Below, piece by piece: positions 1-8,868 of a DNA stretch of 64,000 nt. The translations under genes and the position numbers were made by a program. The number at the start of each line of letters is the position of its first letter. Within the stretch, counting starts at the first letter, position 1. The DNA lies in assembly GCA_003584625.1 (NCBI GenBank), contig AP017647.1, positions 1,288,603 to 1,352,602 on the forward strand, in the 5' to 3' direction. The DNA is from Methanothermobacter sp. MT-2 (GTDB lineage: Archaea > Methanobacteriota > Methanobacteria > Methanobacteriales > DSM-23052). Below the pieces are notes generated by a model. It saw nothing but the letters and a program-made list of their open reading frames with translations, had not been told where the DNA came from and did not search any database.

Positions 1-1
1 G

Positions 2-1006
2 GAAGACTATTCACCAACAGGAAGCCACAAACTCAACACAGCAATAGCACAAGCATACTATGCAAAAAAAGACGGCGCGGAAAGACTAACAACAGAAACA
101 GGAGCAGGACAATGGGGAAGCGCGCTTTCACTCGCATGCTCACTAATGGGCCTAGAATGCAAAGTATACATGGTAAGAGTATCATACAACCAAAAACCTT
201 ATAGAAAAACCATAATGCAAATCTATGGAGCGGAAATCGTACCATCACCAAGTAAAGACACAGAATTCGGACGCAAAATATTAAAAGAAACTCCAGAACA
301 CCCAGGATCTCTCGGTATAGCAATATCAGAGGCCATAGAAGAAGCATTACAAAACGAGAAAGCATATTACTCCCTTGGAAGTGTATTAAACCATGTTCTC
401 TTACACCAGACTGTCATAGGACTAGAACTCAAAAAACAGCTTGAAATCGCAGGAGAAACACCCGACATCATAGTTGGATGTGTAGGTGGAGGGAGCAACT
501 TCGGAGGAACAATATTACCCTTCGTGAAAGATAAAATAGATGGAAAACTCGACTGCGAATTCATTGCAGCAGAACCTGTAGCATGTCCAACACTCACCCA
601 AGGAGAATACCGCTACGATTATGGTGACACAGCAGGATTAACACCACTACTCAAAATGTACACTCTAGGACATGATTTCATACCTCCATCCGTACATGCA
701 GGCGGATTACGATACCATGGAATGGCACCGCAAATCGCGCTACTAGTAAAGGAAAACATAGTAAAAGCACAGGCAGTTGATCAAAAATCAGTGTTCGAAA
801 GTGGTGTGACATTTGCAAAGGCAGAAGGAGTCATACCAGCACCTGAAACATGCCACGCCATAAAAGCAGCAATCGACGAAGCCAAAAATTGTAAAAAGAC
901 CGGTGAAGAAAAAACAATAGTGATCAATTTCTCAGGACATGGCCTACTAGACCTCCAAGGATACGATGATTACATTGCAGGTACTCTGCCCAAAAACAGC
1001 AAATAA
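2..1006 (+). CDS. trpB: Tryptophan synthase beta chain (TrpB2 type), 5'-truncated by the window
   Basis: Reading frame 2 is open from the first bases, so the gene starts outside the window. The visible part begins with the PLP-lysine motif S-P-T-G-S-H-K-L-N, then [12 protein letters not shown], and contains the glycine-rich phosphate-binding loop [11 protein letters not shown]. The enzyme condenses indole with serine to give tryptophan using pyridoxal phosphate in the cytoplasm. The long insertions ([20 protein letters not shown] and the following segment) are characteristic of the TrpB2 subfamily, often encoded away from the trp operon; no trpA lies downstream here. It ends at TAA and is followed by a T-rich stretch, so it seems to be the last gene of its transcript. 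The family call is firm; the TrpB2 subtype is from memory of the family. Confidence 0.93.
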   Translation, partial: EDYSPTGSHKLNTAIAQAYYAKKDGAERLTTETGAGQWGSALSLACSLMGLECKVYMVRVSYNQKPYRKTIMQIYGAEIVPSPSKDTEFGRKILKETPEHPGSLGIAISEAIEEALQNEKAYYSLGSVLNHVLLHQTVIGLELKKQLEIAGETPDIIVGCVGGGSNFGGTILPFVKDKIDGKLDCEFIAAEPVACPTLTQGEYRYDYGDTAGLTPLLKMYTLGHDFIPPSVHAGGLRYHGMAPQIALLVKENIVKAQAVDQKSVFESGVTFAKAEGVIPAPETCHAIKAAIDEAKNCKKTGEEKTIVINFSGHGLLDLQGYDDYIAGTLPKNSK

Positions 1007-1028
1007 TCACACCCCCCCCAAATTATCC

Positions 1029-1035
1029 TTTTTTT
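1029..1035 (+). terminator. T-tract terminator after trpB
   Basis: A run of seven T residues lies 23 bases after the trpB stop codon, preceded by a C-rich stretch. Archaeal RNA polymerase terminates on such U-rich runs without a required hairpin. No strong stem is visible. Confidence 0.45.
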
Positions 1036-1335
1036 AATTTCTCGCTAGGAAAACTTTATCACACAGATTTATGATAACCTCAAATTGTACTACTTTTTAT
1101 ATCTTGAATTATAGAATATTCAAAAAAAAGAGAGAGTCTCAGGGGTATGGAATACCCAGCCCAAAAAACATCCCAGAACAGCTATGATGATAGAATCTCT
1201 ATAAAATTTTTGAAGCCCTCACTAAAAATACTCTTAAGATCCTAGGATAATAAGCCCCTCCATACCCTAAAGTAGAAAATAATATGACAAATAAAAATAT
1301 CATATAAGCAATAATTCACAAATTGGAGGATTTGA
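1036..1335 (+). promoter_or_regulatory. Intergenic leader upstream of fae-hps with a distant inverted repeat
   Basis: About 300 bases without a gene. GGGTATGGA at 1143-1151 is the exact reverse complement of TCCATACCC at 1259-1267, so a transcript spanning both could form a 9-bp long-range stem enclosing roughly 107 bases. An AT-rich block near 1295-1312 could be the TATA element, and GGAGG at 1325-1329 is the ribosome binding site for the next gene. I do not recognise a known RNA family here. Confidence 0.35.
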
Positions 1336-2529
1336 ATGTATAAGATTGGTGAAGCACTAATCGGGAAAGGCAATGAAGTCGCCCATATAGATCTTATAAT
1401 AGGAGATAAAGAAGGTATTGTAGGCTCGGCCTTCGCAACAGGACTTACAAATATTTCACTTGGCCACACACCATTGATTTCAGTTATACGACCAAACTTA
1501 ATGACAAAACCTGCAACGTTAATGATTCCAAAAGTGACCATTGGAAATTTGGAAGATGCTAATAAGGTATTCGGACCGGCTCAAACCGCTGTTGCAAGGG
1601 CGGTTGCAGATGCGGTTGAAGAAGGAGTAATACCCAAAGAGAAAGTTGAAGACCTAGTCATAATTGTAAGTGTTTTCATCCATCCAGAGGCAAAGGATTA
1701 CCAGAAAATATACCATTATAATTATGGTGCGATGAAACTGGCGATAAGGAGGGCTATGGAAGGATATCCATCAATCGAAAAGATTCTTTCTGAAAAAGAT
1801 AGGGGTGTGCATCCAGTCATGGGATTCAAACCTATAAGATTATGGAACCCACCATACCTACAGGTTGCACTGGATCTTGAAAGTATTGAGGAAATGGAAA
1901 GAGTAGTGGATGTTCTCCCACCCCGTGAAAGAATACTACTCGAGGCGGGCACGCCACTCGTTAAAAAGTTTGGTGTAGGTATTGTAAACAAGATAAGGGA
2001 ACTAAGAGAGGACGCATTTATAATTGCAGACCTTAAGACCTTGGATGTTGGTAGGATAGAGGTTAAAATGGCAGCTGATGAAACAGCCGATGCAGTCGCC
2101 ATATCAGGACTTGCAACAAAGGCAACGATTGAGAAAGCCGTCCACGAATCGCAGAAACAGGGCGTATACTCTATCCTAGACATGATGAACGTTGAAAATG
2201 TCACAGAAAAACTTGAGGAGCTCAGATACAAACCAGACATTGTACTCTTACATAAAAATATTGATGTTGGAACCGCTGAAGTGTCAGAGTGGGGTAATAT
2301 CCCTGAGATAAAAGAGATTCTTGGTAAAAGAAGATTGGTAGCTGTGGCAGGTGGTATAACACCATCAAAGACTAGGAAAGCCCTTGAAAGCGGCGCTGAC
2401 ATAATAGTTGTTGGGAGATATATAACAGGATCCAAGGATCCTAGAAGAGCAGCTGAAGATTTCCTAAAAGAACTCCCACCAGACCCTGACACGATGAGAC
2501 TGCCACATGAAGAAGATGAACCAATCTAA
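1336..2529 (+). CDS. fae-hps: Bifunctional formaldehyde-activating enzyme / 3-hexulose-6-phosphate synthase
   Basis: The 397 residues fall into two domains. Residues 1-160 match Fae: the start [20 protein letters not shown] and the ISLGHTPL region are typical; Fae condenses formaldehyde with tetrahydromethanopterin. Residues about 165-397 match the Hps/orotidine-phosphate decarboxylase barrel ([46 protein letters not shown]), which interconverts formaldehyde plus ribulose-5-phosphate and hexulose-6-phosphate. In methanogens lacking the oxidative pentose pathway the fusion supplies ribulose-5-phosphate while capturing the formaldehyde as methylene-H4MPT. GGAGG lies 7 bases before the ATG. It stands alone as a monocistron. 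Confidence 0.96.
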   Translation: MYKIGEALIGKGNEVAHIDLIIGDKEGIVGSAFATGLTNISLGHTPLISVIRPNLMTKPATLMIPKVTIGNLEDANKVFGPAQTAVARAVADAVEEGVIPKEKVEDLVIIVSVFIHPEAKDYQKIYHYNYGAMKLAIRRAMEGYPSIEKILSEKDRGVHPVMGFKPIRLWNPPYLQVALDLESIEEMERVVDVLPPRERILLEAGTPLVKKFGVGIVNKIRELREDAFIIADLKTLDVGRIEVKMAADETADAVAISGLATKATIEKAVHESQKQGVYSILDMMNVENVTEKLEELRYKPDIVLLHKNIDVGTAEVSEWGNIPEIKEILGKRRLVAVAGGITPSKTRKALESGADIIVVGRYITGSKDPRRAAEDFLKELPPDPDTMRLPHEEDEPI

Positions 2530-2580
2530 AGGAGATTTTTTTGAAAGCTGGCATGTCCTAAAAGCATACAAACAACATAC

Positions 2581-2617
2581 TTATAACCTATAAGTTAAAC
2601 GTTATAACTTATAAGTT
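2581..2617. promoter_or_regulatory. Paired palindromic operator-like sites upstream of the iron-sulfur flavoprotein gene
   Basis: Two similar boxes start 21 bp apart (two helical turns): TTATAACCTATAAGTT at 2581-2596 and TTATAACTTATAAGTT at 2602-2617. The second contains the perfect 12-bp palindrome AACTTATAAGTT. The same 16-mer recurs upstream of parA at 15538-15553. Spacing and symmetry suggest a dimeric DNA-binding protein. The regulator is not identified. Confidence 0.5.
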
Positions 2618-2722
2618 GTTGTTGGTGTTACAAAAAAATATGATAAACCCTAAAAAACACTTAACAATTCCAATAAACTAAAAAATAGATGTTCAGAGCA
2701 GATTTGGAGTAAGGTGAAAATA

Positions 2723-3304
2723 ATGGATGTGATTGGCATATGCGGAAGTCCACGCAAACAAGCCACAGAATACGTGCTGAAGAAGGCGCTTGATATATTA
2801 GAAGACGCTGGATATGAAACAGAATTTTTCACAGTCAGAGGAAAGGATCTGAGTCCCTGCAAACACTGCGATTATTGTCTAAAAAAGAAAGAGTGCATAA
2901 CAAAAGACGATATGTACACACTCTATGATCTCCTCCCAAGGACAAAGGGCATAATAATGGCAACACCAGTCTACAATGGTGGTCTCAGCGCCCAGACAAA
3001 AATTATAATAGACAGATGCCGTGCACTCCACGCAAAAGATTATAATATCTTGCGTGGGAAAATAGGAATGGCCATTGCAGTTGGTGGTGACAGGTCAGGT
3101 GGTCAAGAACTTGCAATACAACAAATACACACATTCTACATACTCAGTGGTGTGATACCAATAAGTGGAGGATCATTCGGAGCAAACCTTGGAGCATGTT
3201 TCTGGTCAAAGGACACATTAGAAGGGGTTAAAGCAGACGAGGAAGGTTTCAGAAGCCTTAGGAAGACATTTAAAATGTTCATGAAATCCTTTGAAAAAGG
3301 CTAA
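2723..3304 (+). CDS. Iron-sulfur flavoprotein (Isf), NADPH-dependent FMN reductase superfamily
   Basis: The protein begins MDVIGICGSPRKQATE, the FMN phosphate-binding loop of flavodoxin-like reductases. A compact cysteine cluster, C-x2-C-x2-C-x5-C (C-KH-C-DY-C-LKKKE-C), follows near residue 50; this spacing is the signature of methanogen Isf, which carries FMN and a 4Fe-4S cluster and moves electrons from ferredoxin, probably to oxidants such as O2 or peroxide. PVYNGGLSAQTKIIIDRC is the second FMN-contact segment. I chose ATG 2723 because AAGGTGA ends 5 bases before it; a GTG at 2714 is the alternative. A paired palindrome about 110 bp upstream suggests specific control. Confidence 0.88.
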   Translation: MDVIGICGSPRKQATEYVLKKALDILEDAGYETEFFTVRGKDLSPCKHCDYCLKKKECITKDDMYTLYDLLPRTKGIIMATPVYNGGLSAQTKIIIDRCRALHAKDYNILRGKIGMAIAVGGDRSGGQELAIQQIHTFYILSGVIPISGGSFGANLGACFWSKDTLEGVKADEEGFRSLRKTFKMFMKSFEKG

Positions 3305-3353
3305 TTATAATAATTTTTATAAAGGTTTCTCTACTATTTTTTTAGGTGATTTA

Positions 3354-4913
3354 ATGAGCTTGACAGGTAACACATCGAAACTAGTGAAGGGCAGTTTTCT
3401 TATAATGGTCAGCAGCCTTATTTTCAGAGTTGGAGGATACATATACAGAGTTTTCATGACTAGATTACTAGGACCTGAAGGTTACGGTCTTCTTGGCTTA
3501 ACATTCCCTTTACAAGGGATATTTCAGATATTATCGGCTGGTGGTTTACCTCCAGCTATTGCAAAGTACATTGCACAACATAAAGCTCTTAATGAAGATC
3601 AGATGGCGACTCAAGTCCTTCATACTTCCTTGAAGCTGATGATAATCCTTGGTCTTAGTTTTTCTATTATAATATTCTTCCTGGCACCTTGGCTTGCAAA
3701 TGATGTTTTTCATAAACCTCTTTCACTTTATCCAATACAAGCTGTTTCACTTATCACTCCCTTTAGTGTTATTGTAGGTGCATTTAGGGGTGCATTCCAG
3801 GGAATTTATAGGATGGAGTATGTGGTTGTAACAAGGGCGATTGAACAGATATTCATGATAATATTCGCCATCTTATTTGTAATGGCTGGTTTTTATGCGG
3901 CTGGTGCTGTTATAGGTACAGGTTTTGGTTTTATAGCATCTGCAATTTCTGCATTTCTGATTTATGAAAAATTACTTAAAGGTTATCTGCCACCAGTTGA
4001 AGCTGAGAACAAACTAAATTTCAGGGAAGAGCTAGGATTAATGAAAGTTCTTTTCAGCTTTTCCATCCCTGTGATTGTAACAGCATTATCTGAAATGGCT
4101 ATCTATGATATAAGTGTTTTCGCTATAGGCATTTTCTTGGCGACTAAGGCTGTTGGTTATTATACTGCTGCGGATCCCATTGCAAGGTTGCCTCTTATCA
4201 TCTCCCTTTCAGTTGCTACTGCTGTTTTACCAGCTGCCTCGGAAGCTTCAGCCCTCAAGGATAAGAGTCTCCTTGAAACTTATGTTGTACAATCTTATAG
4301 GCTAGTGATGTTATTCGTTGTACCTTTATGTGTGGGTATAGCCATATTTTCAAAACCAATCCTTGAACTGCTCTTTGGAAGTGCATTTATTTATGGTGCT
4401 GGTGCACTTTCCATACTTGTAGTGGGCATGACATTCTACACACTCTTCGCAGTATCTGCAAGTATCGCCCAAGGAATAGGTTACCCTAGTCTTCCGATGT
4501 ACATTTTGTTGATAGGCACTTTTATAAACTTGGTGGTTAACATCGTCATGGTGCCAATTTACGGTATTGAGGGAGGTGCTCTTGCAACAACCATCGCCAC
4601 ATTCATCATAATGTTATTGTCATTATGGAAAACATTCCAAGTCACCAATGTTAAATTACCATACACAGCATTTTGGAAGATAGGCCTAGCATCTCTCATA
4701 ACCGCGATTCCACTCCTCATAATACCTAATACGATAACAGGACTTATAATAGCACTTATATTAGCCCCCCCAGTATATATAATCGCCCTTTTAACCGTGA
4801 GAGCTTTCGAAAAGAGGGATATACGGTTAATGAGACGCTTCAGTTCAAGAATGGGGCCACTAAAAGGACCTGTCACAAAATTAATTGACTTAATTGATAA
4901 GTACACGCCCTAG
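3354..4913 (+). CDS. Oligosaccharide flippase / polysaccharide biosynthesis membrane protein (MOP superfamily)
   Basis: This 519-residue polytopic protein has about 12-14 hydrophobic segments and the N-terminal pattern LVKGSFLIMVSSLIFRVGGY seen in the MOP/Wzx-SpoVB group. The likely role is flipping a lipid-linked glycan across the membrane, for surface glycans, pseudomurein precursors or N-glycans. An open frame extends upstream to 3291, but a TATA-like TTTTTATAAAGG at 3314-3325 lies inside that extension and GGTGAT sits just before ATG 3354, so the shorter start is favoured. The gene is 8 bases from the next one and may be co-transcribed. The substrate cannot be told from the sequence. Confidence 0.85.
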   Translation: MSLTGNTSKLVKGSFLIMVSSLIFRVGGYIYRVFMTRLLGPEGYGLLGLTFPLQGIFQILSAGGLPPAIAKYIAQHKALNEDQMATQVLHTSLKLMIILGLSFSIIIFFLAPWLANDVFHKPLSLYPIQAVSLITPFSVIVGAFRGAFQGIYRMEYVVVTRAIEQIFMIIFAILFVMAGFYAAGAVIGTGFGFIASAISAFLIYEKLLKGYLPPVEAENKLNFREELGLMKVLFSFSIPVIVTALSEMAIYDISVFAIGIFLATKAVGYYTAADPIARLPLIISLSVATAVLPAASEASALKDKSLLETYVVQSYRLVMLFVVPLCVGIAIFSKPILELLFGSAFIYGAGALSILVVGMTFYTLFAVSASIAQGIGYPSLPMYILLIGTFINLVVNIVMVPIYGIEGGALATTIATFIIMLLSLWKTFQVTNVKLPYTAFWKIGLASLITAIPLLIIPNTITGLIIALILAPPVYIIALLTVRAFEKRDIRLMRRFSSRMGPLKGPVTKLIDLIDKYTP

Positions 4914-4921
4914 AAGGTAAA

Positions 4922-5602
4922 ATGTCAAATGAAAACTACAAATTAAAAATAAAAGGAAAAAGCATTTGGACCGACAATAAAAAGTTTAGATTAATTAAAT
5001 TGATAGATAAATATAATTCTATAAAAAAAGCCTCAAAGAAATCAAAGATCCCTTACAGAACAGCACTCCTATATATAAAAAAAATGGAGAATACGCTTGG
5101 AGAAAAAATTGTCTCGACAAGAAGAGGAGGGATTGGAGGAGGAGGAACTAGCCACCTCACAAAAGCTGGTAAAAATATAATACGAGAATATCTCAAAATA
5201 CAAGCTTTGCTCAGAAGACAAAACACATTCAACGAACTTAAAGGCACTATAAAGGATATAAGCTTGGAGAATAAAATAATTGAAATCAAAGTTGGAGAAA
5301 ATATAATAAAAACACCATTAAAAGGAAAATTCGAAAAAGGAGAAAAGGTAATTTTATTAATACACCCAGAAGACATATTACTCATGGACAAAAAATATGA
5401 AACAAGCGCAAGAAACATGCTAAAAACCATCATCAAATCCATTAAACCCTTGAAGGATATAGTTATAGTCGAATTGAAAACAGATAATATCGAATTTACA
5501 AGTTATATAACAAGACAAGCACAAAAAGACATGAACTTAAAAATTGGCAGCAAAATCTTCGCAGGATTCAAGGCAACAGCCATAGAAATCATAAAACCAT
5601 AA
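4922..5602 (+). CDS. ModE-type transcriptional regulator (winged helix plus TOBE/MOP-like domain)
   Basis: Residues 1-90 are a LysR/ModE-like winged helix: KFRLIKLIDKYNSIKKASKKSKIPYRTA is the helix-turn-helix and TRRGGIGGGGTSHLTKAGK the wing. Residues about 105-226 form two TOBE-like halves, beginning LKGTIKDISLENKIIEIKVG and ending near FAGFKATAIEII, the molybdate/tungstate-binding region in ModE. The protein would sense molybdate, tungstate or a similar oxyanion. No modABC or wtpABC transporter is in view, so its target is not local. It follows the flippase by 8 bases and precedes a ferredoxin by 14, suggesting one transcript. Confidence 0.8.
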   Translation: MSNENYKLKIKGKSIWTDNKKFRLIKLIDKYNSIKKASKKSKIPYRTALLYIKKMENTLGEKIVSTRRGGIGGGGTSHLTKAGKNIIREYLKIQALLRRQNTFNELKGTIKDISLENKIIEIKVGENIIKTPLKGKFEKGEKVILLIHPEDILLMDKKYETSARNMLKTIIKSIKPLKDIVIVELKTDNIEFTSYITRQAQKDMNLKIGSKIFAGFKATAIEIIKP

Positions 5603-5616
5603 AAAGGAACCCTAAA

Positions 5617-5850
5617 ATGCAAATAATCATAAACACGGAAAAATGCACTGGCTGCGGGAAATGTAAAGAAGCATGCCCTAAAGGCGGTAAAATATGGACA
5701 ATAGATAAAAAAACAAAAAAAGCCAAACCCTCAAATCTTGAATATTGCCATCTTTGCATTATCTGCGCGAGCAAGTGCCCAGAGGAAGCTATAAGGATAA
5801 TAAGGGATGATAATTATGAGAAAAGCCCAAAAATTGAGGAAAACCCATGA
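5617..5850 (+). CDS. 2[4Fe-4S] ferredoxin
   Basis: The 77-residue protein has two cluster motifs: C-TG-C-GK-C-KEA-C-P at residues 9-20 and C-HL-C-II-C-ASK-C-P at about 43-55, separated by a lysine-rich loop. It is a low-potential electron carrier of the kind that serves hydrogenases and oxidoreductases in methanogens. Its 3' end overlaps the start of hisB by about 35 bases, so the two are translationally coupled. A functional link with histidine synthesis is not expected; the overlap may just reflect compact packing. Confidence 0.9.
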   Translation: MQIIINTEKCTGCGKCKEACPKGGKIWTIDKKTKKAKPSNLEYCHLCIICASKCPEEAIRIIRDDNYEKSPKIEENP

Positions 5851-6394
5851 AACTGAAATAAAAGTAGATATGAACCTTGATGGTCAAGGAAATTGTATCA
5901 TCGACACAGGACTCAAATTCTTTGATCATATGCTGGAATCGTTTACAATACACGGATCATTCGACCTTGAAATCAAGGTTAGAGGAGATCTAGAAGTTGA
6001 TGATCATCACACCATCGAGGATGTTGGGATAACACTCGGAAAAGTCTTCAAAAAAGCCCTATCAGAGAAAAAGGGTATAAGGAGAATGGCCCATGCATTA
6101 GTCCCCATGGACGAATCACTTGCACTCGTGGCAGTTGACCTTGGGGGAAGGGCATATTCAGTCCTTGACATGGAATTTGAAAGGGATAAAATTGGTGATA
6201 TTTCAACAGAGAACATTCCACACTTTATTGACTCATTTGCAAAAAATGCCCAGATAAACATCCATGTTAAAGTTCGTGGAGAAAATGATCACCACAAAAT
6301 AGAGGCGCTTTTCAAAGCCCTTGGACTTGCATTAAAGGACGCTGTAAAAATCGAACATGAAAGGATACCAAGTACTAAGGGCACATTAAGTTAA
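5816..6394 (+). CDS. hisB: Imidazoleglycerol-phosphate dehydratase
   Basis: The protein shows the paired His-rich manganese-binding motifs of HisB: FFDHMLESFTIHG, DDHHTIEDVGI and GENDHHKIEALFKALGLAL. It dehydrates imidazole glycerol phosphate in histidine synthesis. The length, 192 residues, fits the monofunctional archaeal form without a phosphatase domain. GGATGAT lies 5 bases before ATG 5816 (MRKAQKLRKTHETEIKV); an ATG at 5807 is also in frame. The gene overlaps the ferredoxin upstream and its last 20 bases overlap the convergent flavoprotein gene. No other his gene is visible, so histidine genes are scattered here. Confidence 0.95.
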   Translation: MRKAQKLRKTHETEIKVDMNLDGQGNCIIDTGLKFFDHMLESFTIHGSFDLEIKVRGDLEVDDHHTIEDVGITLGKVFKKALSEKKGIRRMAHALVPMDESLALVAVDLGGRAYSVLDMEFERDKIGDISTENIPHFIDSFAKNAQINIHVKVRGENDHHKIEALFKALGLALKDAVKIEHERIPSTKGTLS

Positions 6395-7757
6395 TATGTT
6401 CAGCTGCGATTAAGGCCGTAGCTGCAGCGCCTACAATACCCCTTGAGAGCCCTGCACCATCCCCCACAGCATATAATCCCTTGATTGGGGTTCTCATATG
6501 ATTATCTACTTCTATTCTCATTGCATAAAGTTTTATTTCGGGAGCATATAACAGTGTGGAATCTGAGGCCACACCTGGTATGACTTTATCGAGGGCTTCT
6601 AGACCTTCTATTATATCGAGGACTATCCTGTAGGGTAATACGAGTGCGATATCTCCTGGTGTCACATCTTTTAGTGTTGGTTTCACAGGACTCCTTTTTA
6701 TTCTTCTCCACGTGGATCTTCTGCCCTTTCTAAGATCTCCTAGTCTTTGTATTATTGGTTTGCCTCCTCCGAGGGTGTTGGATATTTTCGCGATCGAAAG
6801 GGCATATGCAGACGTGTTTTCAACTGGTTCCGTGAGCTCAACCTTAACTAAAAATGCGAAATTCGTGTTATCGGATGTTTTTGTGCGCATTGAATGTCCG
6901 TTAACTCCTTTGAAATCGTCGTAGGCTTCTTCGACGACGAATCCCTTGTTGCAGACGCAGAATGTCCTTACGAAATCGTCGTAGCTTTTTGTTATAATAT
7001 GGAATTTCGGATCCCAATTTATCCTGGTAATGTCTTCCATCACTATACTTGAAACTTCGACTCTTACTCCAATATCAACTGGATTGTGTTTTACGGGGAT
7101 TGAAAGTTTTTTCATTTGCTCTGCAAGCCACATGGAACCTGATCTTCCAGGTGCCAGTATGAGAAATTTACATTTTATTATATTTTCCTTTCCACTTTTA
7201 TCTTTGATTACAAGCCCTTCTATCCTTTTATTTTTGGAGATAATGTCTAATGCTTCCGTTTCAAGGAAAAATTCCACACCCCTCTTTTTAAGGTTTTCTT
7301 TTATAGATTTTATAACTGCTGGTGTCTTATCAGATCCTATATGTCGCTGGATGATGGGGATGAAATTTATACCAGCCGCGGCTGATTTTTTCAAAATTTT
7401 TTCAATTTTCTCTTTTTCAGGTGAATATAATTCTTCTGGAGCTCCATGTTTAAGGAAGAATTTGTCAACTTCTTCTACAAGTTCCCATGCTTTCTCTCTG
7501 TCTACGAATTCCTCTAGGTTGCCCCCTATATCTGGTCTTAGGTTAAGTTTTCCATCTGACAGGCCACCAGCTCCTCCGAGGCCGCACATTATATTACATG
7601 GGGAGCATCTTCTGCATATACCATCTTTTAGGGCTGGACAGTGTCGTTTATCCATGTCCCTTCCTTTATCAACAACTAAAATTTTTAGGTGGTCTGCTAG
7701 TTTGTCTGCGGCGATTAGACCTGCGGGACCAGCCCCGACTATTATCACATCAAACAC
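6375..7757 (-). CDS. FAD-dependent dehydrogenase of unknown substrate (COG2509-like)
   Basis: The N-terminus MFDVIIVGAGPAGLIAADKL is a Rossmann FAD motif and the C-terminal GLYAVGDGAGLSRGIVGAAATAL closes the FAD site. Between them, near residues 45-62, is a cysteine cluster (C-PALKDGI-C-RR-C-SP-C-NIM-C) followed by GLGGAGGLSDGKLNL, typical of the uncharacterised FAD-dependent dehydrogenases common in methanogens. The substrate is unknown. Translation starts at GTG with GGTG upstream. It follows mtd by 41 bases that include T-rich runs, so it may or may not share the mtd transcript. Its 3' end overlaps hisB convergently by 20 bases. Confidence 0.82.
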   Translation of the reverse strand: MFDVIIVGAGPAGLIAADKLADHLKILVVDKGRDMDKRHCPALKDGICRRCSPCNIMCGLGGAGGLSDGKLNLRPDIGGNLEEFVDREKAWELVEEVDKFFLKHGAPEELYSPEKEKIEKILKKSAAAGINFIPIIQRHIGSDKTPAVIKSIKENLKKRGVEFFLETEALDIISKNKRIEGLVIKDKSGKENIIKCKFLILAPGRSGSMWLAEQMKKLSIPVKHNPVDIGVRVEVSSIVMEDITRINWDPKFHIITKSYDDFVRTFCVCNKGFVVEEAYDDFKGVNGHSMRTKTSDNTNFAFLVKVELTEPVENTSAYALSIAKISNTLGGGKPIIQRLGDLRKGRRSTWRRIKRSPVKPTLKDVTPGDIALVLPYRIVLDIIEGLEALDKVIPGVASDSTLLYAPEIKLYAMRIEVDNHMRTPIKGLYAVGDGAGLSRGIVGAAATALIAAEHINLMCP

Positions 7758-7798
7758 GAAAACACCAAAAAAAGAGGAAAATAAGGGGAAAAATAGGT

Positions 7799-8629
7799 TT
7801 ATGATGGTTTTTCAAGCAATTTTGCCTTGGATAGTGTTTCTCCTTCTTTTCCGTGAGGTGTTCTCTTCACTGTGTCGTTGGATTTTTCTATTTCTCTTGC
7901 TTCTTCTGCTAGTCTTGCGGCTGTTGACATCATTTCGTGTGCGGATGCTACTATTGGTATGTATTTTTCTGGGTCTTGTACCATGAAGCATCCTTCAACG
8001 TCGATGTCAGCGACTTTTGTCGCGATTTCATATGCTGCCATGGCCTTTGCCTTTGCATATGGGTTTTGGAAGCCTGCGGCTTCGACTGCAACGTCTCTTG
8101 TGATTACAACTTGTGGTAGTGTAACTTCTTTTCCAGCTTCTACTTCGGCTATCATGGCGTCTAGTGTGTCATGGACTACTCTGTATGCGCCTGTTAATGC
8201 GAGTACTTTCATTAGGTCTGCGTTGAATGCTGCCATTTCAGTTGGGTCTAGGAATTCTCTTCTTGCACCTATCATGGAGTCTGCTTTGACTATAATGTAG
8301 CCAAGGCCTTGTTCTTCGATTTCGTCTTTCACGCGGAGACCTGGGGAATCTCCCACTATCATTGCGGGTACGTCGGCTTCAGATAGCAGTTCTCTTGCCC
8401 TTGCAGGTCCTGGTGCCCCTGGGTTTGGGCTTATGAATATGACAAAGTCTCTGTCTAGTTCTAGCATTTTGGGGACTACGAATTCGATATCATCAGGATT
8501 CATTTTTGTTCCTGATCCCATGACACGTATCTCGACGTTTGGTCTGTCAGCTCTTTCATCAAGTACTAGGTCAATCACTGGGGATGTCCCAAGGTTTCCA
8601 CATTTTAGTACACCGATCTTTGCAACCAT
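7799..8629 (-). CDS. mtd: F420-dependent methylene-tetrahydromethanopterin dehydrogenase
   Basis: The 276-residue length and the sequence (start MVAKIGVLKCGNLGTSPVIDL, then FVIFISPNPGAPGPARARELL) match Mtd, the F420-dependent enzyme that reduces methenyl-H4MPT to methylene-H4MPT in methanogenesis from H2 and CO2. ATG 8629 is preceded by GGTGAT, and a TATA-like TTAATAAATA lies at about 8656-8665 on the minus strand. High and G-rich codon use compared with neighbours is consistent with strong expression. Confidence 0.97.
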   Translation of the reverse strand: MVAKIGVLKCGNLGTSPVIDLVLDERADRPNVEIRVMGSGTKMNPDDIEFVVPKMLELDRDFVIFISPNPGAPGPARARELLSEADVPAMIVGDSPGLRVKDEIEEQGLGYIIVKADSMIGARREFLDPTEMAAFNADLMKVLALTGAYRVVHDTLDAMIAEVEAGKEVTLPQVVITRDVAVEAAGFQNPYAKAKAMAAYEIATKVADIDVEGCFMVQDPEKYIPIVASAHEMMSTAARLAEEAREIEKSNDTVKRTPHGKEGETLSKAKLLEKPS

Positions 8630-8868
8630 TTATATCACCACATTTTATTATTCTCGTATTTATTAAGTATTTTTTTATCTAAAATTTATAGTTAAATTTT
8701 TATACCAGTAAAATAAAACTGATAATTATTATGAATATTCTTTTTAGTAAACTTATTTTTTTGTTTTTTTGATGCGCTAAAATACTTAATATATGATTTT
8801 TATTATTAAAATCTCTGCCTTGGATTTTTTTCAACACATATTGGGGGAAAAGAGCATGTTAGGATACA
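8630..8868 (-). promoter_or_regulatory. mtd promoter region
   Basis: This very AT-rich 239-base gap carries the minus-strand mtd promoter close to the gene. The rest, to the end of the MurG-like gene, holds poly-T tracts and no open frame. No clear operator is visible. Confidence 0.5.

Noticed and set aside
1173-1179. ATGATGA resembling a C box of a C/D guide RNA
   Set aside because: No D box (CUGA) or second C'/D' pair at suitable spacing.
7030-7986. Long plus-strand frame of 318 codons
   Set aside because: It is antisense to the FAD-dependent dehydrogenase and mtd, with no ribosome site and Ser/Leu-rich shadow composition.
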